Shown piece after piece: positions 33,300-40,506 of a stretch of 64,000 bases of DNA. The DNA is from UBA1546 sp049302185. GTDB lineage: Bacteria; Nitrospirota; Thermodesulfovibrionia; Thermodesulfovibrionales; UBA1546. The translations under genes and the position numbers were made by a program. The stretch lies in NCBI GenBank assembly GCA_049302185.1, contig JBAQLV010000012.1, forward strand, positions 1 through 64,000. Direction: 5' to 3'. How positions within the stretch are numbered: the stretch's first letter is position 1; every line of letters begins with the position of its first letter. The notes below the pieces were generated by a model. That model was not told the DNA's origin. It was given only the letters and a program-made list of their open reading frames with translations, and did not search any database.

Positions 33300-33576
33300 G
33301 AATATATTCTTCCCATTCCATAGGCAGCATATGCTTCTTTTTACTGTTACACTCCTTGCAGGAGGGGACCATATTCCCCCTTGTTGATTTTCCTCCGCGG
33401 ATAATGGGGACGATGTGGTCCATCGTGAGTTCTTTAGGGCTGAATTTTTTGTTGCAGTAATAACATCTGCCTTCCGAACATTTTCTTTTCCACCACTGGG
33501 ATTTTCTGAGTTCACGGGCTTTTGCCCGTTCCCTCTTAATCTCCTCCTCTGTCACGCAAGAAATAAAAAATTCCAT
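33283..33576 (-). CDS. HNH endonuclease family protein
   Basis: A 97-residue HNH-type nuclease domain protein. It has the two zinc CxxC pairs (CYYCNKKF and CKECNSKK) and the catalytic core DHIVPIIRGGKSTRGNMVPSC, where the His of DHIVP and the Asn following GGKS are diagnostic. A charged N-terminal helix (EEEIKRERAKARELRKS) precedes it. Such small proteins occur both as host genes and in mobile elements; target unknown. The start at 33576 lies two bases after the stop of a GGDEF remnant and has no clear ribosome site. The last codons come from a heptamer array. Confidence 0.8.
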   Translation of the reverse strand: MEFFISCVTEEEIKRERAKARELRKSQWWKRKCSEGRCYYCNKKFSPKELTMDHIVPIIRGGKSTRGNMVPSCKECNSKKKHMLPMEWEEYIRSFEL

Positions 33577-33577
33577 T

Positions 33578-33811
33578 TCAGTTTTTGATTTCGCTCCAGA
33601 GCACGCTCCGGTTCCTTCCATTGTGCTTTGCATAGTAAAGCGCCTGATCAGCCTTCTCAATGAGTTCTTCCTTGAGCACGAGATCTCCTGAGGGATGCCC
33701 GTAGGTGTCGTTTATTTTTTTAAAGAAGTCGATGTCTGCCAAGAGCAGAGAGCTGGGTTCCGAGTATCTGCTTAATTTTTTGAGTTCTTCGCACAGCTTT
33801 TCAGCAATCAC
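33578..33811 (-). pseudogene. GGDEF domain remnant with internal deletion
   Basis: The 77 codons hold the first part of a diguanylate cyclase domain (LLADIDFFKKINDTYGHPSGD) joined after VLKE directly to the last part (ELIEKADQALYYAKHNGRNR). About 70 residues in between, including the GG(D/E)EF catalytic motif and the inhibitory site, are missing. The upstream LRLN reading probably continues the domain, but sensor domains and the DxLTxL start are gone. It cannot make cyclic di-GMP. Confidence 0.8.
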
Positions 33812-33890
33812 GTTTAACCGGAGTAAAAAGTTTTTTTGGTTTTAAAACAGTCAGCGATGATGCCTTTGCCGGTAACAAGGATACTCTTTT

Positions 33891-34175
33891 TTATCCAGAA
33901 GCCATGCCCCTCTTTATCTCCTCTTCTCTGAAAAATTTTTTGTATAACACTTCCCACTCAGGACTCCCCTCGGATAATTTTCTTGAAAAGGATTGCAGTT
34001 TTTTTCTCACAGCTGAATCTATATCCTCTCCGATCTTTAATTCATTAACGACGATGCGTTTAATCTCACGCCTTATTTTTCCTTCCTCATCGTTAAGGCC
34101 GATTAAATTCCTGCTGATAAGCCCCTGAAGAAGCACATGTGTGAGGTGTGTTATCTTTTCCTCAGAAAGCATCAT
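33891..34175 (-). CDS. DUF507 family protein (second copy)
   Basis: A 94-residue DUF507 protein, a helical family found in Aquificota, Nitrospirota and deltaproteobacterial relatives, function unknown. Typical parts are SEEKITHLTHVLLQGLI at the start, then EIKRIVVNELKIGEDID and the final EWEVLYKKFFREEEIKRG. It overlaps the end of the preceding DUF507 copy by four bases (ATGA), so translation is coupled. The two copies share order of motifs but are quite divergent, and they may form a heterodimer. Confidence 0.85.
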   Translation of the reverse strand: MMLSEEKITHLTHVLLQGLISRNLIGLNDEEGKIRREIKRIVVNELKIGEDIDSAVRKKLQSFSRKLSEGSPEWEVLYKKFFREEEIKRGMASG

Positions 34176-34453
34176 AGAATGAGATTTCTCTCTTTCACGA
34201 TCTTTTGTTTGGTCAGCTCAAAGAGTTTCCTGTAGTCAACTTTGCCGCGCTCTATCTCCGAGTTATGCTTCCTGAGCATTTCTCTTACCTCTTCGTTAAC
34301 CCTGTCTTCTGCCAGAAGCTCATTCATGATGAGTTCCTCTGTATTGGTTAGTAACTGATCTATCGGGATGCGCGGAGTGATAAGCTGTTTTGAAATAATG
34401 CCGTCTACGACCTTTTTAGTTATCAGAGACACCCATGTTTTGGGGATTCTCAT
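34172..34453 (-). CDS. DUF507 family protein (first copy)
   Basis: A 93-residue paralogue of the following gene: MRIPKTWVSLITKKVVDGI at the start, then EELIMNELLAEDRVNEEV, and a final YRKLFELTKQKIVKER. Function unknown. It starts three bases after the stop of rpsR, so the pair is attached to the rpsF-ssb-rpsR operon, in the position where rplI (ribosomal protein L9) often lies in other bacteria. No membrane segment or signal. Confidence 0.85.
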   Translation of the reverse strand: MRIPKTWVSLITKKVVDGIISKQLITPRIPIDQLLTNTEELIMNELLAEDRVNEEVREMLRKHNSEIERGKVDYRKLFELTKQKIVKERNLIL

Positions 34454-34456
34454 GTC

Positions 34457-34705
34457 CTATTTTTCCACGAACGAAAGAAGCGCTATATTCCGGGCTCTCT
34501 TTATAGCCTCGGTCAGGCTTCTCTGATGTCTTGCGCATGCCCCTGTCATCCGCCGTGGAAGAATTTTGCCCTTGTCTGTAAGGTAATACCTCATAATCCT
34601 GATATCTTTGTAGTCTATGAACTCTGCTTTTTCCGAGCAGAACCTGCAGAATTTTTTCCTTTGCATCCTTCTCTGCTGCAATGTTTTCTCCTTTCTATTG
34701 ATCAT
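34457..34705 (-). CDS. rpsR: ribosomal protein S18
   Basis: S18 is a small-subunit protein that pairs with S6 on the 30S platform. The 82 residues include KKFCRFCSEKAEFIDYKD, then a LRYYLTDKGKILPRRMTG-like conserved core and CARHQRSLTEAIKRARNIALL. The CxxC and the His suggest a zinc-binding (C+) form. It follows ssb by 20 bases, with an AAGG-type site before it, in the usual rpsF-ssb-rpsR order. Confidence 0.97.
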   Translation of the reverse strand: MINRKEKTLQQRRMQRKKFCRFCSEKAEFIDYKDIRIMRYYLTDKGKILPRRMTGACARHQRSLTEAIKRARNIALLSFVEK

Positions 34706-34725
34706 CGGGAATCTTTACCTTTAAT

Positions 34726-35142
34726 TTAAAACGGCTCTAAGTCCGTTGTTTCTTCAGGTGGAGCAATATCCTCCGCGCTGTCTGCGGCTTGTGGAGCGGA
34801 CTCTCCTGTTTCTCCGGCGCCGGATTTCTTTGACAGAAATCTGACTGAACTTGCAACGACCTCCATCCTGCTATGCTTCTGCCCATCCTTCTCCCAGCTT
34901 CTCTCCTGCAGCCTGCCTTCAACAAGTACGGATCTGCCTTTGCTAAGGTACTGGCCCGCGCTTTCAGCCTGCTTGCCAAAGACAACTACACCGATGAAGA
35001 GCGTCTCGTCTTTGAGTTCGCCGTGCTGTTTTATTTTTGAATTGACAGCGATTCTGAATGAAGCTACGGCTGTGCCCTGTGGCGTATATCTGAGTTCCGG
35101 GTCTTTTGTCAGGTTTCCTATTAATATTATTTTATTGAACAC
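34726..35142 (-). CDS. ssb: single-stranded DNA-binding protein
   Basis: SSB covers single-stranded DNA in replication and repair. The 138 residues open with the OB fold (FNKIILIGNLTKDPELRYT, then ASFRIAVNS and FGKQAESAGQYLSKGRSVLVEGRL), followed by a short acidic linker and the acidic C-terminal tip TTDLEPF, which binds partner proteins. The tip ends in PF as required, though the usual DDDIPF is reduced. It starts three bases after rpsF. Confidence 0.97.
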   Translation of the reverse strand: MFNKIILIGNLTKDPELRYTPQGTAVASFRIAVNSKIKQHGELKDETLFIGVVVFGKQAESAGQYLSKGRSVLVEGRLQERSWEKDGQKHSRMEVVASSVRFLSKKSGAGETGESAPQAADSAEDIAPPEETTDLEPF

Positions 35143-35145
35143 GGG

Positions 35146-35520
35146 CTATGCCTCGCTTTTTTGCTCTGTTTTTTCAGCAGGAGCTGCCGCGGTTACTTCC
35201 ACAGAAGATGACTTCAATGCTGCCTCTGCCTGTTTCTTTTCCAGTTTAATGACCATGTATTTCACTACAGGGTCAAAGACTTTATAATAGTCTTCAAGCT
35301 TTTTTATTGCTGCTGAGGGCGACTTAAAGACAAGGAGAAGATAAAAGCCTTTTTTCTGCTTCTTGATTTCATAGGCGAGTTTCCTTCTGCCCCACACGTC
35401 AGTCTTCAATATTTCTCCGCCGGAATTTGTTATGAGGTCTTTTATCTTGTCTGAGGCTGTCTCAATCTCTTCGTCGCCGAGAGACGCATTTAGGATTACG
35501 ATGTTTTCATAGATGTTCAT
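35146..35520 (-). CDS. rpsF: ribosomal protein S6
   Basis: S6 binds S18 on the 30S platform. The 124 residues contain the family motifs YENIVILNASLGDEEIE, VWGRRKLAYEIKKQKKGFY and KYMVIKLEKK, followed by an alanine- and glutamate-rich C-terminal tail. The ATG has AAGGAGGTG. It heads the rpsF-ssb-rpsR-DUF507 operon. The leader holds a hairpin at 35543-35560 that could be the S6:S18 autoregulatory site known from other bacteria, or just one of the TCCCGA hairpins. Confidence 0.97.
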   Translation of the reverse strand: MNIYENIVILNASLGDEEIETASDKIKDLITNSGGEILKTDVWGRRKLAYEIKKQKKGFYLLLVFKSPSAAIKKLEDYYKVFDPVVKYMVIKLEKKQAEAALKSSSVEVTAAAPAEKTEQKSEA

Positions 35521-35542
35521 AAGAACACCTCCTTATGGATTT

Positions 35543-35560
35543 ATCCCGACGCTTCGGGAT
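35543..35560. repeat. ATCCCGA hairpin in the rpsF leader
   Basis: A perfect 7-bp inverted repeat (ATCCCGA/TCGGGAT, four-base loop) 23 bases before rpsF. It resembles hairpins at 13566 and 36374, which favours a small dispersed repeat over a gene-specific S6:S18 binding site. Confidence 0.5.
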
Positions 35561-35643
35561 TTGCAGCCCTGTCCTCTAAGGAAGAGCAAGGAGTTGTTAT
35601 TTATACCACAGAAGGCAAAATAAAATCAACCCAATCTACCCTT

Positions 35644-35820
35644 TAAGGAGGCTGCGGCTGGATTAAGGCAAGATTCACGGGTCTGTCAGAATAGGGGCTG
35701 AAGTCTCTCGGAGCGGATAGCCCCGCATGGGAATTTGCAAAAACTTTAATATATAGTGCTAACATCGGCAGTGTTACAGCGGTAGTTTAATATTGCCGAA
35801 AGACAGTTGTAGCCTCCTTA
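35644..35820 (+). ncRNA. candidate structured RNA, 177 bases, between rpsF and the IHF/HU gene
   Basis: The ends are perfect 10-bp inverted repeats (TAAGGAGGCT ... AGCCTCCTTA). Read as plus-strand RNA, the pairing extends to 17 base pairs because the next seven positions (GCGGCTG with CAGTTGT) all pair with three G-U wobbles; on the minus strand those three are A-C mismatches. Inside are two hairpins: GGGGCT/AGCCCC at about 35694-35725, and CGGCA/TGCCG at about 35766-35798. This long closing stem with internal hairpins is reminiscent of 6S RNA, but I cannot confirm the family. Alternatives are a small transposon-like element or the ihf terminator. It overlaps the last three bases of the IHF/HU gene. 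Confidence 0.35.
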
Positions 35821-36096
35821 TGAATTCAGGAGTTCCCTGAGTTCTTTCCCAACCTTGAAGTGGAGCACCTTCTTGGCAGGGACATAAACGCTTTCGCCTG
35901 TCTTGGGGTTTCTTGCCTTTCTCGGATTCCTTGTCTTTAGCCTGAAATTCCCGAAGCCCCTTATCTCTATCTTTTCTCCCCTCTGAAGCGCTTCTTTTAT
36001 GCTGTCAAAAACCGTTTCCATTACTATCTCTGTCTGTTTCCTTGTAAGTCCTTCAACTTTTTCAGATACTTTGTCTACAAGAACTGATCTTGTCAT
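35818..36096 (-). CDS. HU/IHF-family DNA-bending protein
   Basis: A 92-residue nucleoid-associated protein that binds and bends DNA. It contains the family's DNA-binding arm GFGNFRLKTRNPRKARNPKTGE with the tip proline, and the dimerisation helices at the start (RSVLVDKVSEKVEGLTRK). The sequence is closest to the IHF type (PRKARNPKTGESVYVPAKKV), but alpha and beta cannot be told apart by eye. I start at 36096 because GGAGG lies seven bases upstream; the longer frame to 36207 has no family sequence. Confidence 0.93.
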   Translation of the reverse strand: MTRSVLVDKVSEKVEGLTRKQTEIVMETVFDSIKEALQRGEKIEIRGFGNFRLKTRNPRKARNPKTGESVYVPAKKVLHFKVGKELRELLNS

Positions 36097-36215
36097 AAAA
36101 CCTCCAGTATTTGGCTTTAAACTGTCAGCCATTTTATTATAACCTAAATTGAGCGATTTTTTAGTGAAAACCTTATTAATTAAAGCATTTTGAGAAAATG
36201 CAATCACCCAACAAG

Positions 36216-36288
36216 TGTCATTCTCTGGCTTGACCAGAGAATCCAGTTCCTTTTGTTCTGGATTCCCCGATCAAGTCGGGGAATGACA
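36216..36288. repeat. TGTCATTC...GAATGACA inverted repeat, copy 3
   Basis: Left arm TGTCATTCTCTGG with hairpin CTCTGG..CCAGAG, right arm with CCCCGA..TCGGGG, inner CCAG/CTGG. It is nearly the same as copy 1 before rel, in the gap between the ferredoxin and IHF/HU genes. Confidence 0.85.
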
Positions 36289-36340
36289 AAGTATAAGAAT
36301 CGCTCAACTTGGGGATGATTATATTAATCGGCTGAATAAA

Positions 36341-36601
36341 TCAAGCCTTTTTCTTCCTGCTCTCCTCGGCGAGTCCCGACTTGTCGGGATTGTTCTCTGC
36401 CCATACCTCTATCGCGAGTTCAGGACACATCTGGGCGCATAACGCACATCCCGTGCATTTTTCCATGTGTTCAGGATGAGCAGTGAAATATCCCATTTTA
36501 TTGAATTGTTTTTCGATTACTATAACGCCTTTAGGACAGGACATCACACAGTATTTACAGCCTTTGCACAATTGTTTGTCTATTACGATTTTCCCTTTCA
36601 T
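36341..36601 (-). CDS. ferredoxin-like protein, 2-oxoacid oxidoreductase delta-subunit type
   Basis: A small 86-residue protein with two 4Fe-4S motifs, CKGCKYCVMSCPKGV and CTGCALCAQMCPELA. The pattern around them (IVIDKQLCKGC, MGYFTAHPEHMEKC) is that of the delta subunit of 2-oxoglutarate or 2-oxoisovalerate ferredoxin oxidoreductases. The alpha, beta and gamma subunits are not nearby, so it is orphaned here or works as a free ferredoxin. Its start overlaps the recN stop by four bases (ATGA). Near the C-terminus a TCCCGAC hairpin at 36374-36389 encodes the NPDKSG segment and is probably a read-through repeat. Confidence 0.85.
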   Translation of the reverse strand: MKGKIVIDKQLCKGCKYCVMSCPKGVIVIEKQFNKMGYFTAHPEHMEKCTGCALCAQMCPELAIEVWAENNPDKSGLAEESRKKKA

Positions 36602-38241
36602 GCGCTCCTTTCAAGCAGTTCGCCGGCGTGTTTTAAAGATACATCAGTTATCTTCCCGCTTAACATGCGTGCTATTTCAGCCATGCGTTCATCAGGAGTG
36701 AGCTCCTTTATTTTTACGGAAGTGCTGTCTTTTGTCTGAGATTTTTCTGTCATTATATGAAAATCCGCTGCCGATGCTATCTGAGGAAGGTGAGTTATGC
36801 ATATAACCTGATGAGTCTTTGAAAGCCTTTTTAATTTCATACTGACACTTTCAGCTGTTTTCCCTCCTACGCCGGCATCAATCTCATCAAATATAAGCAC
36901 AGGGATGCTGTCAACATCAGCCAGTATATTCTTTAGCGCAAGCATTATCCTTGAGAGTTCTCCGCCTGATGCAACCTTTGCCAGAGGTTTAAGCGGCTCT
37001 CCTGGATTTGCTGAAAAAAGGAATTCAATTACATCAATGCCTGTGGAAGACAGCGGAGACGGCCTGACGTCAACCCTGAATCCCGCCTTCTCAAATGCGA
37101 GTTCTTTTAATATTTTTTCTACTGCTTTGCTTATGTCTTTTGCTGTCTCTTTTCTTTTTTCTGACAGATGTGCTGCTGCATTCAGGAGTTTTTCTTCTTT
37201 TTCTCTGAGCCGGCTTTCAAGCATATCAATTTTTTCATCAGAATGTTTTAGGGTTGAGAGTTCTTTTTCAGCCTCATCCCTGTAGCTGATTATTGAGTCA
37301 GCGCCGTCTCCGTATTTTTTCTCAAGTTTTTTTATGGTTTCAAGCCTTTCCTCTATGGTTTCAAGCCGCTTTGGGTCAAGGTCGTATTTTTCCTTGAACC
37401 CTCTCAATGATAGAGCCCCATCTTCAAGCAGAGGCTTTGCCGACTCAAGAAGGCCAAGAGTTTCATTAATGTTCGGGTCTATTGAAGCCATCTCACGAAG
37501 TTTTGAGATTACAGAGTCCAGTTTTTCTGTGCATGCGCCTTCTGATGCGTAGAGCATTGTATATGCTGTTTCTACAAGTTCGTTCAGCTTATTAAGGTTG
37601 AAAAGTATAATCCTCTCTTCTTCCAGCGCTTCCCTTTCTCCTTTTTTAAGCGAAGCAGAGTCTATCTCATTTATCTGAAAGCTCAGAAGATCAATCCTCT
37701 GCATTCGTTCCTTCACATTTTCCTTAAGTTTGCCGAGTTCTTTTTTGAGCGACTGGACTTCATGAAACACTGCCTCAACTTCTGCCCTTTTGTCATGGAG
37801 TTTGCCATAAAAATCCAGAAGGGTTCTCTGATTATCCGTTGAAAGAAGGCTTTGGTGTTCGTGCTGGCCGTGCATGTCAACGAGGGTTTTGCCTATGGCG
37901 TATAGACTCTGAATGTTAACAAGCGAATCGTTTATATATGCCCTGCTCTTCCCTGCAGCTGAGATATTTCGCCGTATTACAATCCCGTCTTCTGAGATAA
38001 TGCCCATTTCCATAAGCATCGGATGGCCTGACACCTCAAAGAACGCCTCAACAGACGCTTCATCCTTCCCGCTTTTAATCATCCCGGTCTGGGCCCTTTC
38101 TCCAAGCGCAAGGCCGAGGGCGTCAACAATTATCGATTTTCCCGCGCCTGTTTCTCCTGTTAAGACATTCAGGCCGGTTTCGAATCTTATTTTAAGGTCA
38201 TCAATTATAGCGAGATTTTTTATCCTGAGTTCTTTAAGCAT
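36598..38241 (-). CDS. recN: DNA repair ATPase RecN
   Basis: RecN is an SMC-like ATPase acting on DNA double-strand breaks. The 547 residues have the Walker A GLNVLTGETGAGKSIIVDAL near 28, a long coiled-coil region (about 150-370), the signature LSRIMLALK motif preceded by KVASGGE, and Walker B VLIFDEIDAGVGG with the final VICITHLPQIAS. I chose MLKELRI at 38241, which matches other RecN starts. A poly-C/poly-G hairpin lies just upstream, and a ferredoxin gene overlaps its end. Confidence 0.97.
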   Translation of the reverse strand: MLKELRIKNLAIIDDLKIRFETGLNVLTGETGAGKSIIVDALGLALGERAQTGMIKSGKDEASVEAFFEVSGHPMLMEMGIISEDGIVIRRNISAAGKSRAYINDSLVNIQSLYAIGKTLVDMHGQHEHQSLLSTDNQRTLLDFYGKLHDKRAEVEAVFHEVQSLKKELGKLKENVKERMQRIDLLSFQINEIDSASLKKGEREALEEERIILFNLNKLNELVETAYTMLYASEGACTEKLDSVISKLREMASIDPNINETLGLLESAKPLLEDGALSLRGFKEKYDLDPKRLETIEERLETIKKLEKKYGDGADSIISYRDEAEKELSTLKHSDEKIDMLESRLREKEEKLLNAAAHLSEKRKETAKDISKAVEKILKELAFEKAGFRVDVRPSPLSSTGIDVIEFLFSANPGEPLKPLAKVASGGELSRIMLALKNILADVDSIPVLIFDEIDAGVGGKTAESVSMKLKRLSKTHQVICITHLPQIASAADFHIMTEKSQTKDSTSVKIKELTPDERMAEIARMLSGKITDVSLKHAGELLERSA

Positions 38242-38253
38242 AATAAAATATAA

Positions 38254-38298
38254 TCCCCCCACGCCCCCCTTTAGAAAAGGGGGGAAGGGGGGATTTGA
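38254..38298. repeat. poly-C/poly-G inverted repeat upstream of recN
   Basis: AATCCCCCC, ACG, CCCCCCTTT, a short loop, then the complementary AAAGGGGGG, AA, GGGGGGATT. The arms have an inner period of about nine bases. Two more copies of this type lie inside purL at 51474 and 51668. Confidence 0.8.
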
Positions 38299-38358
38299 TT
38301 ATTTTGTAAAGCATTGCATGATGATAATATATTCATCTTTGCATTGAGAGTCAACGCT

Positions 38359-39087
38359 TTATTTCTTCAGGATGTTTCTGAGCTCCCTTGCATTTTTCGG
38401 AGCATAACCACCGGCTTCATTATTGAAATACAGGAAAACGTCTTTGCCGTCTTTCAGAAATTTGTTTATCGCCTTTGCATCTGCCCTAAGCTGTTCAGTC
38501 GTATAGCCAGAGGCGTATTCTCCGTCAGCGCCGTGCCTCCTGATATATACGAAATCAGCAGTAGCCGGAGCATCGCATAAAAAATCAGGCCAATCAGCGA
38601 TGCACAGAGCAGTATTGTTTTTTACGAGGAGCGCTATGACTTGTTTATTTATCCAGCTCTTATCCCTGAATTCAAAGGTGTTTCTTACTTTATATTGGCT
38701 TAGCGCCTCAAGAAAATCTTTCAGTTTACCGATATCTGCCTTAAATTCAGGGGGGAACTGCCAGAGGACAACTCCTAATTTCTCTTTCAGGGCGGTTATT
38801 CTTGAAAAGAATACATCCAAAGGCTCGGCAGGGGATTTTAATTTCTTGACATGGGTTATAAACCTGCTTCCCTTAAGTGAGATTATAAAGTCTTTGGGTG
38901 TTTCGCTGTACCACTTTGAAAATGTCTCTTTCTCGGGGACCCTGTGAAAAGTGACGTTAAGCTCAACAGTTGCGAATTTTTTGCAATAGTATTCAAGCCA
39001 CTGTCTTCTGGAGAGTTCATTAGGATAAAATGTTCCCTGCCAGTCATCATGTAGGAAACCGCTGCATCCTATCTTCACACAAGGCAT
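38359..39087 (-). CDS. DUF72 family protein
   Basis: A TIM-barrel-like protein of the DUF72 (YecE) family, function unknown. Seen are the opening VKIGCSGFLHDDWQGTFYP, then FATVELNVTFHRVP, FIISLKGSRFITHVKKL, GVVLWQFPPEFK and FEFRDKSW, and late DFVYIRRHG and DVFLYFNNEAGGYAP. About 242 residues from ATG 39087; ATG 39102 would add five. No ribosome site is obvious, but TACAAT lies close before the start. It points toward recN and away from pgk. Confidence 0.85.
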   Translation of the reverse strand: MPCVKIGCSGFLHDDWQGTFYPNELSRRQWLEYYCKKFATVELNVTFHRVPEKETFSKWYSETPKDFIISLKGSRFITHVKKLKSPAEPLDVFFSRITALKEKLGVVLWQFPPEFKADIGKLKDFLEALSQYKVRNTFEFRDKSWINKQVIALLVKNNTALCIADWPDFLCDAPATADFVYIRRHGADGEYASGYTTEQLRADAKAINKFLKDGKDVFLYFNNEAGGYAPKNARELRNILKK

Positions 39088-39148
39088 GAAATATTGTATC
39101 ATATAACTGCCTTGTATTGAAAGGTTTTTTACCCTCTGGAGGTGCAGA

Positions 39149-40444
39149 ATGGAGAGAAAAGGATTGAATCCAGGTCTTAGGCTGATTCAGGACGCAGACC
39201 TTAACGGCAAGGTTGTTCTTGTCAGGTTTGACCATAATGTTGTCAAAGACGGGGAAATCAAAGACCCTTACAGGATTGACAGGACCTTCGGCACTCTCTA
39301 TAACATAGTTGAGCGCGGCGGCAGGCCCATCCTCATGACCCATGTCGGAAGGCCTAAGGACAAGAAGACAGGTGAAATAAAATGCAGACCCGGCGAGGCA
39401 GTAGAACCAATCGTCGAATATCTTGACCACAAACTGCACACAAAATTTCATATCCCAAAGTTTGATATTGACCCAAAGCTCGGAATCACAGGCATTGACA
39501 CATCAATAAACCTTGCCATCCGCAGCCTGCGCGAAAGAAAGATAGGGGGAATCTATCTTCCGAATACGCGCTGGTTTTCGGGAGAGGAGGCAGACGGCAA
39601 GATAAGGGAGAATTTTACACTCCAGCTTGCAGGGCTTGCTGATATATTCATAAACGATGCATTTGGCTCATGGCAGCCCCATGCCTCAACCTATGACATC
39701 ACAAAACTTATTCCTTCCTATGCAGGGTTTTTGATGCAGCAGGAGATAGTCAACCTGAACTCCGTCATAAATCCTGAAAGGCCTTTTATTGCTGTTGTTG
39801 CAGGCGCGAAATATGATACGAAGATAAAGCCTCTGTATGCGATATACGACAAGGTTGATAAATTGATACTGGGAGGAGTTTTATATAACACATTCCTTTG
39901 CGCAAAGTACGGGATAAATATTGCAGGTGTTTCAGAGGGAGACATTACGGCAGCAAAAGACCTTGTCGAAAAGGACAAAAAGAATCAGAAGATTGTGGAG
40001 CTTCCATATATTGTCGAGTCAGATACGCTTGAAAGCAGGATTGAAGGAAAGTACCGGACAATATCAATCAAGGATTTCAAGCAGGGCAATAGATATAACT
40101 ATATCCTTGACATAGACCCGAAATCATTTGAGGACAAGGCTGTGTATGACAACATCTCAAATGCAAAGACGATATTCGTTAATGCAGTGATGGGATTTAC
40201 GCCTCATTTTACTGCTGGCTCGGCAGCATTGGACAGCACGATTGACCATAACAGGACTGCTATAAAGATGTACGGAGGAGGGGATACGCTCCAGGAATTC
40301 AAAAACCTCTGCCCCGGGCTTTACCTCTCAGTTCTTGATAACACCCAGTATTATTTTTTCACTGGCGGAGGAACTGTTTTAACGGCGATAGAGCAGGGCA
40401 GCCCTTATGGTTTAAAACCTGTTCAGGTGTTGATGGAGAAATAA
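39149..40444 (+). CDS. pgk: phosphoglycerate kinase, divergent
   Basis: PGK makes ATP from 1,3-bisphosphoglycerate in glycolysis, reversible in gluconeogenesis. The 431-residue protein keeps the family plan but is divergent: VVLVRFDHNVVKDGEI replaces the usual RVDFNVP, LMTHVGRPKD matches the SHLGRP motif, FINDAFGSWQPHAST is the AHR(A/S)HAS equivalent, then FIAVVAGAKYDTKI, TIFVNAVMGFTPH, KMYGGGDT and FTGGGTVL. Key Arg, His and Lys positions appear kept. AGGTG lies before the ATG. The adjacent pfk gene suggests a joint glycolytic/gluconeogenic role. Confidence 0.88.
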   Translation: MERKGLNPGLRLIQDADLNGKVVLVRFDHNVVKDGEIKDPYRIDRTFGTLYNIVERGGRPILMTHVGRPKDKKTGEIKCRPGEAVEPIVEYLDHKLHTKFHIPKFDIDPKLGITGIDTSINLAIRSLRERKIGGIYLPNTRWFSGEEADGKIRENFTLQLAGLADIFINDAFGSWQPHASTYDITKLIPSYAGFLMQQEIVNLNSVINPERPFIAVVAGAKYDTKIKPLYAIYDKVDKLILGGVLYNTFLCAKYGINIAGVSEGDITAAKDLVEKDKKNQKIVELPYIVESDTLESRIEGKYRTISIKDFKQGNRYNYILDIDPKSFEDKAVYDNISNAKTIFVNAVMGFTPHFTAGSAALDSTIDHNRTAIKMYGGGDTLQEFKNLCPGLYLSVLDNTQYYFFTGGGTVLTAIEQGSPYGLKPVQVLMEK

Positions 40445-40506
40445 ATAACTTATGCTAAAATAAACACTAATTTTCAAAAACTTCTTCGAAATAAAGGGAG
40501 GGTTTT

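Noticed and set aside
34940..35287. Plus-strand frame opposite ssb and rpsF
   Set aside because: Antisense to two ribosomal-operon genes and without recognisable content.
35543..35560. S6:S18 autoregulatory leader of rpsF
   Set aside because: The hairpin resembles others at 13566 and 36374 unrelated to rpsF, and I cannot see the bulged CCG arrangement with confidence.
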